From assembly GCA_002794775.1 (NCBI GenBank), contig NBAY01000004.1, positions 1,178,001 to 1,242,000 on the forward strand: a stretch of DNA of 64,000 nt. The letters run 5' to 3'. The stretch's first letter is position 1. Each line of letters begins with the position of its first letter. Positions 34,190 to 46,000 of this stretch are shown here, one piece after another. This DNA is from Porodaedalea pini (lineage: Eukaryota > Basidiomycota > Agaricomycetes > Hymenochaetales > Hymenochaetaceae). The translations under genes were made by a program, and so were the position numbers. The notes below the pieces were generated by a model. It saw only the letters and a list, made by a program, of their open reading frames with translations. It ran no database searches and was not told the DNA's origin.

Positions 34190-34590
34190 CAGACGAATCA
34201 TCTCTGGGTCTTACGACAAGACAATCGCTTTTCTGAACTATGAGCAGGGCGGTCAGACACTCTTATTCCAGCACTCTGACTGGATATGCAGACAGGTACA
34301 TCCCGCCTCCGCAAACATCAGCTGGATCGACTCTGACTCTTACGACAACACGATTTGCGTGCCAATGGTGCTCCACACTGTCACGGTGAGCCAGCCGGTC
34401 AAATATTCTTATTCAGGCATTTCTGTCTAGATATGTCAACAGATATGTTCTGCCTCCCCAGATGTCAGTCAAATCATCTCTGGGTCTTACGACAACACGA
34501 TTCGCATCTAAACAAGATGGCTCTGGACTAGGAGCAGGCCGATAAATGCCGGTCAGATTCTCTTATTTTCTTTTATGCTGAAGCACGCGG
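34190..34590 (+). repeat. Three imperfect repeats upstream of the DUF6698 pseudogene
   Basis: A block with TGACTCTTACGACAACACGA or TGGGTCTTACGACAA, followed at a distance by AGCAGG and GGTCAGACACTCTTATT or GGTCAAATATTCTTATT or GGTCAGATTCTCTTATT, recurs near 34200, 34335 and 34485. Each is linked to a GGATATGCAGACAGGTA- or AGATATGTCAACAGATA-like segment. The period is about 135-150 bases. The array may be a subterminal region of the unit carrying the DUF6698 gene. Confidence 0.6.
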
Positions 34591-34812
34591 ATCACACCGC
34601 CATATGATGGCACCATTTCCCCTCTTGGTGGTCGCATTCTATCCCCTCTTGGTGGTCGTGTTTGGTTCTGTGAATGTTGCACAGCCTCTGATCTCGTCTC
34701 CTCAGCCTTATAAGCTGCTTATATCCTGTCATGAATTTAACCACCGCTTGCCGTGTCTCAGGCTTAGGCTTCTGGCTCTCACATACCACTTCTCCCCTGT
34801 CTGTTGCACACA

Positions 34813-36338
34813 ATGTCACCTAGTGCTTTCACTGCGTTGCACTCCAATCAATCTCCTACCTCTCTCGTGACCTCCCCTACTTCCTCTTCCTCTTCAGACT
34901 CACGTGGTTCCGGCCACAAGAGGTGAGTGGAAGAGCAACTCACGAGATGCAGAAAGCGGAAGCTGTGCAGTATCCTTCTCTTCTCCTCAGTTCTCCTGCT
35001 AATGATTCATCTAGTATGGAATCCAACATTTTTGCCAGCAAGGGCCGCTATCTTGCTCGGGCATTTGAAGCATGGGCCAGCCCTAATTTAATTCTGACTG
35101 AGGGGGTCGAGAATGCAAGGCTCCGCCCATCTGAGCTGGAGGCCATTAATGATCTGTCGTCAGTCTCTTCCGACTCTCCCTCTTAAAATTACTGACTCCT
35201 TTTTTTCTCTCTTAGTATTTTGCGTGTGGTTGATGCTGTCAAGACTCTGTTCGGCATTGATACACCTTTGTATAATGAAATTGTCAAGGCAAATGCTGAT
35301 GAATTTGAGTACATTGTGGACAACGTAAGTAGTCGGTTTGCTCTCTAACTAAACAAGACTAATATTCTGGAAAGATGCGTGTGGGCCAGCGAGGCGCTCG
35401 ATCTGCTGACACAAATTTTCTCAAGAAACATATCCTCGAATATGTTGACTTCTCATCTGGTGTACGTCCATGTGATGGTCGGAAGGAACTCCGTGGCTTT
35501 GCAAATGATACCATTGCAAAACTGCTGGCTCCTGTGGAAGCAGGGCCGCTTACGCCTGAGTAAGTTAATTCAAATTAAATCAATGTGAAGAATAAAGAAG
35601 TCATTGCCTTTGATATCAGATACCAGGCATTGTTGCGTGCTGGGACAGCGAAGGTCACAAACAGAAAGGGCATCACCTGAACTGTGGATGGCTGGCATAA
35701 CCGTGTCTTTGCCTATGAACATGGCCTTTTCGACCCACAGAACCCCTTGAAGGGTTTTCTGAAAGGGGAATTGATTGTTAAGGTGTGTGCTTTTTTCTTT
35801 ATTGATCTCCGTGCATTCACATCAATCTATAGGCATATAAGGCCATTTTTACAAGCCCTTCCTCAGTTTATAATCTCGCTACTGTTGATTGTTCAAGGTC
35901 AACAAGGAAAGGCAATGCAGACCATTCTGGCATGATGCAGGTCACTCCAGGCTCATTAGCATATATCACTACACAGGTATTGTATCTGTACGTCTTTTGA
36001 TACATACATGCTGATGATTCCTTTGGGTGTTCTTTGCGTTGAGCTCAAAGGGTATTTTCGACCCCTCGAGTAGCCCAGAAATACTTCAGATGTACGACAG
36101 CATCCTTAAGATGTTCAGCTTGAACATCCCATCTGTGAAGAGGTATACAACTGAGCTACTGAGATGGTGGAATTGGTATGTTGTTAATCTGAATGATTGT
36201 GACCTTTTTGGCTAATTCTCTTGCAGTACTGTCTTCCCAAGATCGGCAGCGGCGGCTGATCCTCATGATCAGGGTTCCTTAGCTGATATAGAGGACTTTT
36301 ATCGTGATTGTGATGATGCAGACATTGACTTTGATTGA
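34813..36338 (+). pseudogene. DUF6698-domain protein, broken by an in-frame TGA
   Basis: The start MSPSAFTALHSNQSPTSLVT is followed by a Ser-rich stretch and introns. The domain reads VGQRGARSADTNFLKKHILE, TVDGWHNRVFAYEHGLFDPQ, AYKAIFTSPSSVYN, GMMQVTPGSLAYITTQV, FALSSKGIFDPSSSPEILQM and YTTELLRWWNW, then TVFPRSAAAADPHDQGSLAD and an Asp-rich tail. This is the pattern I know as DUF6698, an uncharacterised domain multiplied in Agaricomycete genomes. TGA at 35678-35680 replaces the residue before TVDGWHNR, where Trp is common. No intron fits. Function unknown; its setting between repeat arrays and a MITE suggests a transposon-linked gene. Confidence 0.75.
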
Positions 36339-36797
36339 GCCTCCGCTGGTTACATTAATACCTATATGATGACATGCGCGCTTTTGCTCTTAATGTCTAT
36401 TTATTCAGATTTGTTTTATGTATCTATTAATTCATTCTGCTGTTAACTGGTTATCATCTGCGACAAGAACATGTGAGAGAAACATAACTATTGTGTGTTT
36501 GACAAGTCTCACTCACCGTTATGATTAATTATTAAGCCTCCTAAGTATTCTTCATATTTGCAAGTGTGACAACACTCCTGCCACCTGGCAATACTGGATT
36601 TTAGATTCTATGTACTCATATTTCTCAACAAGAATTTCATGGCCTTCCAATCCATTGTAAGTCTTGCTGTGTCTTACTGTTTCACATAATTAGTATGCCA
36701 TATTCTAATTCGTTACAAGAGATATGCTGCATTGTAATCCAGCATAATTCTTATGGTAATCTGTAAGACTTAAGGTGTATTACGAGGCGGACTTTTA
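36339..36797. other. AT-rich flank without a gene
   Basis: About 460 AT-rich bases between the DUF6698 stop and the MITE. No open frame or RNA gene was seen. It may contain the right end of the unit that carries the DUF6698 pseudogene. Confidence 0.4.
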
Positions 36798-37439
36798 GGC
36801 CCCGTTCGGACATCGCCACTTTTGGCCCAGCCTCCCGTGAAATTTGAAGGCCGAGTCTTTCCCCACGATTTCCGGAGACCACACGCATGATTTGCGCCTG
36901 GTAACCATGGCTCAGTCTTTATTTTTTGTCACTTGCGTTACTATCTTATTTATGTAATCATTTTTCATGCTTTTGTGAGCGGCCATTGCATGCCTGCCTC
37001 TGCACCCAATTCTCATGCGTGCCAACTGCAACCCCATAGGCCCTACAGAGTGTCCTTTGCAACTATTTAACAGCTGAGAATAATGTAAATGTCTTCACCC
37101 GTGTGCGTGGGTCTTGACATTGGATTGCATGAGACAGCATTCCATAAATGGAAATAACTTTATTTGTTTGTTATGCAATAATGCAGACAAGTATTCCTGT
37201 GTATAAGCATTGGCCGATATGTCCACCAAGGCCAATGCTTATACACAGGTTCGACTGTTGTGATAGCTGAGCTTCAAGCAGGATGACGAATATTAATGCG
37301 CGGCATCCGGTGCTTTCAGGCCAAAGGGAGTAACTATGACATAATGTGACTATGTGTGACTACCTTTTTCCCATGACCTTGGCTTTCTCGCGTCGCTCGT
37401 CTTTGGAGCGGGCCAGAAATGGCGATGTCCGAACGGGCC
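36798..37439. mobile_element. Tourist-like (PIF/Harbinger-type) MITE, 642 bp
   Basis: The left end reads GGCCCCGTTCGGACATCGCC and the right end, read from the other strand, GGCCCGTTCGGACATCGCCA. The inverted repeats match over about 30 bases with one extra C and a few mismatches. TTA stands on both sides (36795-36797 and 37440-37442), the 3-base TWA-type duplication of PIF/Harbinger elements. There is no coding capacity, and a long hairpin sits in the middle. Confidence 0.88.
37196..37249. repeat. Perfect 20-bp-arm inverted repeat inside the MITE
   Basis: Left arm 37196-37215 reads CCTGTGTATAAGCATTGGCC. The right arm 37230-37249 is its exact reverse complement, with a 14-base spacer. Transcribed RNA or single-stranded DNA would form a stable hairpin. 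Confidence 0.93.
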
Positions 37440-37442
37440 TTA

Positions 37443-37745
37443 GATTGTATTCTCTTATAAGCATGGTCCCAAGTCTTATATATATTATATGTATTTCGTA
37501 TCTTATAATCGAGTATATGTGATCGTGAGACACGGCAGATTTTTGTGATGTGCTCGAAGGAGACGCGTATAGCTCGCCGATTGGTTCAATGGTTGCCCGT
37601 GGCTTCGCGTGACTCGCGTTAGACGCGCTTTGTCACGGGTAAAGCGCGACAACGCAAAACGCACAACGCCCACCATATACTTTCAGTTATCTTTCCTTTC
37701 TACGGAATCTGTAACGCAATCATTGAAGCAGCCATCAACGCCTCA
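37443..37745. promoter_or_regulatory. Upstream region of the oxygenase gene
   Basis: About 300 bases between the MITE and the start codon of the 2OG oxygenase gene. It is AT-rich on the left, with TATATATTATATG near 37480, and gene-like in composition on the right. It should hold the promoter and 5' leader. The MITE lies just upstream. Confidence 0.4.
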
Positions 37746-40700
37746 ATGGAGGGTATGGAGAGTTTTCCGTGCTCTCCTCAATCTGTCATAGAACCGCGGG
37801 AATACGGCGTCAAAGAGACCGGCAAAGAGGCGGGAGAGTCTGAGAAAGAGAGCTTTGAGCCGTCTGTGTCATCTATGGGTGAAGATCTTACGGTGTGTCT
37901 GTATTTCATGAGAACGTATCCTTTATGATTATAACTTCCACAGGGAGACCTGGAGGACGTCCTATCAAATGACTTCAATTTTCAAGGCAAGTTCGCTTTC
38001 GGCACCAGCCTCCCTACGGCGCCCAATCCAGGTCTTCAAGTCAGGCCGCTAGGTTTGATTGGCCTACCTCTCGGCAAATCCGATGCACAAAACCTTAAAA
38101 ATATAGCATCTCAAGCTCCGTTTGGACATGGTGAACGGCTGGTTGTGGATACAAGTGTACGACACACCTGGGAGATCGAACCTGCTAACGTTATCACGTT
38201 CGCGAATCCAGCATGGAAATCCTTTATGCACTCGACTATTGAAACAGTGTGCACCGAGCTCGGAGTCTCACCGTGCTCGAATCCTCCAAAGTGCGAGTTG
38301 TATAAACTATTGCTTTATGAGGCAGGTTCGCAGTGAGTATTCTTGTATGCTGTGTTACGCTCTGAAAACTGACATGAAATTGCCATTTTTAAACAGCTTC
38401 CTTCCGCACCAAGAGTGAGTCTTCTCCCTCGAGCTAACAAAGCCTATTTATGACATGTCTTTGAGCAGTACCGAGAAGGCACCTGGCATGTTCGCGACCA
38501 TCGTCATCGTCTTACCTTCCCTTTACTCAGGAGGTCAGGTTTGTGTATCACACGGCTCGGAAAATCAGGTTTTCGACTTCTCAGCATCCTCCTCTTTTGA
38601 AACCACGCTCCTTGCCTGGTATGCCGACGTTACACATGAAGTGAAACCGATTACTTCGGGCTATCGTCTGGCGCTATCCTATAACCTCATTCATGAAGCA
38701 ACCTCATCCCCATTGCCTTCCATTCCTTCGACTAATTCCTCTGCCCTCAAGCTCAGACACATATTTCATAAATGGTCCAAACGGTCTTATAGTGATGCTC
38801 CCCAGACTATTGCTTACATTCTTAAGCACCAGTACAGCAAAGTCGACTTGAGCATGGGCGAAAAGGCTCTTAAAGGTGCCGATGCACATCTGATCGGGGT
38901 CTTACGCCATCTTGCTGTCGAAGAAGGTGTGAAAGTAGGCTTAGCGGAATTAGAATGCCACATCATCGGATACGCCGGTGAGCCTCATGGCTACGTCAAT
39001 AAGCGAGCAAGATACGATCCATGTGAAGAGGGGGACGATGACGAAGAGGAGGAAGAGGAAGATGAAGACATGTTCGATGATGACTTCGACGACACCCCAA
39101 CTATGGGTGAAGAGATGGAACGGTCAACAAAACTATCTAGTGTGGTCGATCTAGACGGAAAAGAGTTGATAGGCAACGATAGCATAGCCATCGGCAAAGA
39201 GGATCTCATCCCTAGTAATCCATTCGTTGATGAAAGCCCGGATGATGAAGATTACAGCGGATACATGGGAAATGTGAGGTTTATTACATTTGTATTGGTA
39301 TTTCTTTGTGCTGACAGGCATTGCCGTTTAGGAACCCGGAAATGTCGAGTACTGTGAGCACACATTTCGTTTTTCTGTATGTTTCTAACTGATATATTAT
39401 TGGAAGGGTATCACCGTACTGCTCTCGTGCTCTTTTTGGAGGCAGACACTCAAGGCGTACTCCTTGAGGCTGGCGGCAATACCTACGCTATTGCACAGTT
39501 AAAACTACACGATAGTTATCAACCCTCTGCTCAGGATCTGGAGTTTTCAAATTATGTTGCCGAGCATCTGGCTGCTAATGATAAAAAGCAAGCTCTCTAT
39601 ATCTTTGACCTAGCCTTACGATGGAGAGATGCTGGCCTATGGCTTAAAGTCGCACGTAAATGTGGAGCAGACAAAGACCCAAGGGCGCTTGGAGATGATA
39701 AGCTGAGTGCAGCTTGGGATACATTCGGTTTCGACACATTAAGACCTCTGTACGTACTTCAGCTAATGATGTTAGGAGCCAGGAGCCAGCGATGATTAAC
39801 TAGTTGGATTTGCAGGTTGGAACAGGCGGTAGCACATTGTACCACCCTTAAAATCCAAATAGAGTTTATCAACTCAATTTTACTTCTTGCTAAAACTGAA
39901 GACGATCGAAGCAAGGTCTCCATATGGTGCAATAGCCAAAGGGATTTTGCTCTTGCCCATCTAAAAGAACCTTCGAAGGAAGACATTCCGATTATCGTCG
40001 AAGCCCTGAAAGCGAGAGGAATGATCTTCTTCGTCGAGATGTACGTCGTCCTGGTCTCAACGAATCTTCATGACAGCTCGGATTAAGTAGTACAAATTCT
40101 AGCATTCAGCCGCAGTTAGCAAGGCAGCAGTCAACGTTATCAACATTCGATTTTCTGGCCAACTTCGTAAAAGCTGTACAGACCGACAAGGCAGAACTCG
40201 AATTGTCCGCACCCATATCTTCGCACACCACCTTCGAGCAGATCGTTGATTTTTGCCTGAGTTTGGCAGCCAAGCAGTGGAAACAACTCGAAAGCTCGCG
40301 TAATTCATTCGCATCTTATGGGCGGCCGGAGCAACAGCTAAAGGGCCAGGGCATAGATCGCATTATCAGGCTTGCGGAGCTCTGCATTTTGACCGGGCAA
40401 ATGGTCCCGTGCGAAAGACTTTTCACATCACTCATAGAGCATGCATCCGATCTTGATACCAAGTTCAGGGACTACTACACACCTTTGGTTCCCAGACTAT
40501 GCCGTCTGCTTAACTCACGGAATATCCCTCTGAACGTTCAACCATTCGCCGATTTCTTTAGATATCTAATTGAGACGTACCTTGTCTCGGAGCTGGGTAT
40601 GAAGAGCGGCGAAATGCGCCACAACGCTATTCGAAAAGTCGGTTGCGGCTGTGTAGACTGTCGCGAACTCGATAACTTCTTGTTCTCGTTAGAACCACAG

Positions 40701-41198
40701 CGGGAATTCAGACTTGCTCAAAAGCGTCGAACGCATCTAGAGCAACGGCTCTACAGCGCTTCTGACATTGTCAGTTTCACGACAATTCGGAACAGTAGCC
40801 CTCATGGGCTACAAGTAACTAAGCACGCAGATGTTGTCGCAGCTGCATCATGGAAGGGAAGGCAGAAAGCTGCTAAGCAGTTCTTGACTAGCTTTGGAGG
40901 AGATGCGGCCGTTAAACTATTGATGGACGCAAGGTTCTCTGACATTGCGAAAGCCATCTCGGGGGAGAAGGCATATATAGAAGTGACAAAGCCTTTCGTA
41001 TCATCGACTTATACCACGACCGCACCGGCGCGGAAGATTACATCTCTGGAACCGATCGATCTTACGACTGGGGGCGTTGCCTCTGTTGCTGCAGGTCCGC
41101 CGTCTGCCTCATTTTCTCAAGCACTCCAGAGAACGAACATCGTAGCGGGCATGAAAAGGAAAAATCCTGGTTTCATTGATCTGACGGGTTCACCCTGA
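37746..41198 (+). CDS. 2OG-Fe(II) oxygenase (prolyl 4-hydroxylase-like) domain protein with long C-terminal extension
   Basis: The start MEGMESFPCSPQSVIEPREY leads through an acidic stretch to VRPLGLIGLPLGKSDAQNLK and ELYKLLLYEAGSQ. The iron site follows: FLPHQDTEKAPGMFATIVIV (His-x-Asp, the Asp codon split by an intron), GGQVCVSHGSENQVFDFS, then ADVTHEVKPITSGYRLALSY with the distal His and the Arg expected to hold 2-oxoglutarate. Next come an Asp/Glu-rich insertion, a 22-base exon (39332-39353) completing GNVEYWYHRTALVLF, and a large helical C-terminal region with CGCVDCRELDNFLFS. I know the arrangement from Agaricomycete proteins of unknown substrate. All visible catalytic residues are present. 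The stop is at 41196-41198. Confidence 0.8.
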
Positions 41199-41551
41199 AG
41201 CGGGTACAACACTTCTAGGACGAGCCGAACGTTCATACGATGCGGGCCATTATAGATATCGGTTGAAATTCTTGTCATATACTGTCTGTGTTACAATGCC
41301 ATCCGTCATACTTCCTCTACAATTTAGCAAGGGTATATAAAACTTCAAGAGTACATAGCAAGAGGCAGGAATAGTCGGAAAATTAGTGTCGTTAACCTGA
41401 CTTGTAGTTATATGTTTCAAAGCAAAGGGCTACGTCCGTAGACGAGCAGAATTGACCTCCGGTACTCTAGACATTTCGATATGATGGTAAGTAAGGTGCA
41501 AGAAGAGGAGAAAAGAGTATCAAAGAAGTGGTAAATACAGACTAGCATGAA

Positions 41552-42850
41552 TCAAGACCTCGCCATGATAGCCTGTGTTTTCGTGCCCGCATCCGCTAGA
41601 GCAAGTTCGAATGCCCGTAGATGTTCCTCCGCAATCCGCCGTGCGTCCAAGCGTTTCCTGCCATTTGGCCGCGAAATAGTCTCTGAAGTGGAATTGTCGT
41701 CATCCTCCAAACCCGCTTCCCACCGCTCGATTTTCATGCGACTTTGCTCCGCGCTGTCCCACTCCGAGCGCCACCCGCCAAGTTTGTTCTTGAGGGCCCT
41801 GATCTTTCTGCCAGCGTCCGCATTCGCAGCACCATTGACCTGCGCGTGCTCCGAGATCGCTGTCAGGGAACTTGCGAGTGTTGCTGTCAAAGTCCGAACG
41901 TGGACAAGCTCGGGAAGCATTTTAGGGACAGTTGGAGGGCCGGTAATCGACGGGGGCACGACGAACGAGTCCTTCATTGGCGAAGGCGAGTCGAGTTCTT
42001 CATCAAATGTATCGTCTCCGAGGAAATTATCATCCGGATTCATCTCCCAGTCATTGGAAGATGCACGTTGATGAGCATGAGTATCCTCCTGTATTATTTC
42101 CATCGTGCCTCCTGCCGTGCGGGACGCATCTATAGACCCTGCTTTGTCTGACAACCCTTCTACTTCCTTCAAAGCGTCCAGTTGCCCAAGAACGTCGTTG
42201 CCATTCACCTCCCCTGCAATCTTCCTGAATTCCCTCTCGTATTCTAGCAGCTCTCGGACCTGACTCTCTCGGTCCCGAACTGAATCGTTTATATGCCTGA
42301 CCATATCGGAAGCAAACCTCTCGATCGAGAGTTGAGACGATGAGTGAGCGGAGTCGACGTCTAGGTGTCGTAATTGAGAAAGGAATTTATCGGTAGACTC
42401 TAGATCCTTTGCGAGAATATCCATAGGATCTTGGTAGGGTTGCTGCTTCGCTTGAGGTTTGCTTGGGGAAGCTCCTGACCCGAGGTCATCCACAGGTGGC
42501 TCGACCTCAAGCATCGGTATTTGTGCGTCCGGTGTGTCATTGTCGGATGTATTGATCTCGTCGGCGAGTGACGCCCCGCGTTCACTAGGTAGGTCCGACT
42601 GCTCGTCGATGCCCTCCGCTCCCTCGTCATATTCGATCCCAAACTCCTCTTGTAGCATTTTGGAGCCAGCGCTGGGCTCCGGCATGAGGGCGACCGCAAG
42701 CTCGTGTGCGAGTGAATGCATTCCAGATCCCGTGTTACCATCGTTGTCGTCAAGTTCATGTGCTAAGGACGCCATTGACTTTCTACCCTTGACGGTCTGT
42801 CCGGATGGTACTCTGCGCGTGCCATTCCGTGGTGCCGTGAGGAAGCTCAT
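41552..42850 (-). CDS. Conserved acidic protein of unknown function
   Basis: A single open exon of 432 codons, starting MSFLTAPRNGTRRVPSGQTV and ending near TKTQAIMARS. The N-terminal third is acidic and disordered with two SLAHEL motifs (SMASLAHELDD, MHSLAHELAVALMPEPSAG). The middle is predicted helical (FLSQLRHLDVDSAHSS, MVRHINDSVRDRESQVRELL, EYEREFRKIAGEV). The C-terminal helical part has KMLPELVHVRTLTATLASSL and KIRALKNKLGGWRSEWDSAE. The pattern suggests a coiled-coil cytoplasmic or cytoskeletal protein, but I do not recognise the family. It is convergent with the oxygenase gene and upstream of the CLC gene on the same strand. Confidence 0.75.
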   Translation of the reverse strand: MSFLTAPRNGTRRVPSGQTVKGRKSMASLAHELDDNDGNTGSGMHSLAHELAVALMPEPSAGSKMLQEEFGIEYDEGAEGIDEQSDLPSERGASLADEINTSDNDTPDAQIPMLEVEPPVDDLGSGASPSKPQAKQQPYQDPMDILAKDLESTDKFLSQLRHLDVDSAHSSSQLSIERFASDMVRHINDSVRDRESQVRELLEYEREFRKIAGEVNGNDVLGQLDALKEVEGLSDKAGSIDASRTAGGTMEIIQEDTHAHQRASSNDWEMNPDDNFLGDDTFDEELDSPSPMKDSFVVPPSITGPPTVPKMLPELVHVRTLTATLASSLTAISEHAQVNGAANADAGRKIRALKNKLGGWRSEWDSAEQSRMKIERWEAGLEDDDNSTSETISRPNGRKRLDARRIAEEHLRAFELALADAGTKTQAIMARS

Positions 42851-43084
42851 GTCTCCGTTGATGAGATGTCGCCTTTGTCGTGGTACGTCACAAAAAGAGC
42901 GAGAGACGCGTAAAGCCTCTTTGCGGATTGGGATAGGGATAATATGCTTGACGCGTCCTACGCGACGTGGCTAATGCGTAGTCAGGACTCAGGAGGCACG
43001 CGAGTCATTTTCACCAAACTCAGTAATACAGGCCACAGTTCAAAGAATCAATGTCTAGATTTTACAAAATCACAGAAAGTAAAT

Positions 43085-46000
43085 CTATCTAGCTTCCCAC
43101 AGCACTTGCGATGTGCTCTCATTTAAAGGGCGTTCTTCACGCGAGAGCGCACCAGCGAAAGGAACATGTGAACTCATCAAGGAGACAATGTCCGCCTTGG
43201 TGACGATGCCGTCAAGTTTCCCGAAACGTGTAAAGAATATGTAACGCATGTTCTGGAGAAAATGAATATCGGTTGAAAGCAAATCATAACTGGAAAATAA
43301 CTACCATTTTCTGGAACATCTTGACCACAAGTTCTTGAGGCATCTCTTTTCGCAGCTGGATCGCTGCTTCATCGACTAGGTCAGATAAGTCTATGTTTGT
43401 TGAGCTCGCTGCATCCTTAACGAAAACAACTACTTGGCTCATAGAGTCAGTAGAGAGTAACGGATCTTTTGAGCGCGTAAGAGACTGCAAAAATCGAATG
43501 CATGTGAAGCGCCTTACCGATCGCTACCTTCAACTTCGACCTCGTTACGTATCCGAGAAGTTCTCTATCAGATGTAGCAACGGGATAGCCGTGGTAATCA
43601 TGATCATTCACTAGCCGTGCTGTAACAGAATATGTTAAATCGGAATAATCTATAATAAGGGACGCTTTACCTAGATCTTGCAGGGTACACCCGTGGGCGC
43701 TGATTGTGACGAGCTTTTCAAAGGGTATCATGACATTGGCGGCTGTTTCGCCTTTATCTCGATACTCGATGTAAGGGAGCCAAGGATAACGGCGCAGCGC
43801 GATCCACCTCGAGTAGATACCTTCTTTGCCGAATGCATCTCCAACCCATTTCGAAACCATCACAGAGATCATAATGGGAAGCACATGAGACAATGCTCCC
43901 GTAAGCTTTACGACCAAGGAGCAGTTAGTGACGAGTAGAGAAGTTAGACGTAACAAGTACTTCAAAAAGTATGACGACGAGAGATACTGTCAGGCGTAAA
44001 ATGAGCTCGTGTTCGTAAGCTAGAGAACGCTGGACTCAACCTACTAGTCATTCTTGTCACGCCCCCGAGCATTGCAGAAGCACCGATCACCGCATAAAAT
44101 CCAGGAGAAATGCATGGTACGGTAGGCTCTGGAGGGCACGTTGAAAAGACCCACAGTGCTGGATAAGCACGATGTAGACCCTGACTGCACATTCGGTTTA
44201 GGCTAACCTATTTCCGTAACATAATGGGCCTCTATACTCACACTATTAGTCCAACAGCCCGGCCAAGGCATGCACCTATAGCTATAGTAGGCAAGAAAAT
44301 ACCTGCAGGAACCTACAAGTGGTGATCAGAATCGTCCCTTACGTTAGGTGCATGATTGCAGCCTCACCATCATCCCAAAAGACCATGCCGTTAGACCGAT
44401 TTTGATAGCAGCAGTGAGAACGAGGAGGAAAATGTTCTCAACGAGTGCATTAGGGCTGAAACTCTGTCTTAGGCCTATGTTCTAAGGAAACGAAGACAAA
44501 GCGAGACGTACTTGCACAGACCGTGATAATCACCTTTGGAGATATCACATTCCAAGAAAAGGTTCGCCACAAGCTCAGATGATTGCACTCTAAAAGAAGA
44601 GTCAGTATACCTCGAAGTCCTTGCCTAGAGGCTAGTGACCTTAAAAACACAATCTATAAGGCATGGTCGTGTGAGTCCGCGGTCTATCGAGGCATTTGAG
44701 GCTTATGCTAACCAAGTAGCTGACGCCAGCTGTAAATGCCGTAGCACCGACAACCTCCAGAATCGGGTTATCACGAAGATAGCTATTCCGGCGATACACG
44801 GCGGCGGCGACATTTAATCGGATAAGCATAGCACCGAGCACACCCTGTTGATAATGATGAGTAACTGGAGCATCTTGACTAGAAGAAACATACTCCGATG
44901 ACGCTCAGGAATAGCCAAGGCAGCTGTCGCATCATAAAAGGTCAAATATTAAGCAAAGCAAAGAGATAAGAACTCACAAGTTCAAACGCACGCCAAGTAT
45001 CGCTGACACTCGAAACTTCGAAAAGCACGAGTTTCGAGGTCCCAAAAGGATCGACATATTGGAGAGAGACGGCAGCGATGACAGATGTTACAAAGCCTCT
45101 CCAAATAACATCTGAGTCGTTGGCGAATACATCAAGCTCCTCCAGACCAAAGAGGACTCCGCCAAGCGGGCTCCCAAATGCCACGCTGATCCCGGCTGCG
45201 GCTGCCGAAGCAAGAAGACGTCGTTTTTGAGCTGCGAAGGGTTGTTTATCAGAACGCAATCAAGACGAGGGCAAGAGAACACTCCACCCTCATTCCGTAG
45301 ATATTTTTTGAAGACTTTTGAAAGCAGGAATGCCATACAACATGAAACGTGGACAAGTGGACCCTTCGAGTTTAATTAGGTATAAAAGAAATCGAGCGGA
45401 TGATAGAATATAGCGTCTTACTTCTTTTCCAACAGAAAGACCTGAAGCGACCGATAGTACCAGTCCAAGGGACTTTATCAACAATGTCCATGGTCCGAGG
45501 AATTCGTCGAAAACGTATCCGCCGAGGATCTAAGATTTGCGTCAATATTGGAAGTGTCGTGCAGCGGGAAGAATCTGCGCACGGCTTTGATTTCTGGGAC
45601 TAGAGAAATATGAAGTTAGAAATGAAATATTTCTTATGTTTAGGTTATAGCTTGCACGTACTTCCTGTATGAAATGCGCTGTAGGTCATACCTTCGTCAT
45701 CAGGATAGGCAGGTATTACTATGATATGGCACTCACTAAGGCGCGTACGCTAGCACTAAAAATGCTGCGCTACTTGAGAAAGCAATCTGAAAGATCGTTG
45801 AGCAGGCAGTGGGGGGGGGGGGGGGCACAGGTACGAACCGCAAGAGAAATGTAGATGGTCGCGTGTAAGAGAGACTGCACAAAGATGGATTGTATGCCGA
45901 ACCACTGGCTCCATGTCAGCCAGTCTAAGCAGACTTCTCCAGCTACACTTCCATCAGTCCAGCAATCCGCCTGAAGAAGGTACATGGCATACGCACGGTC

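Noticed and set aside
41547..42974. Two plus-strand frames opposite the acidic protein gene
   Set aside because: They are shadows of a single long minus-strand exon, whose composition and coherent protein favour the minus strand.
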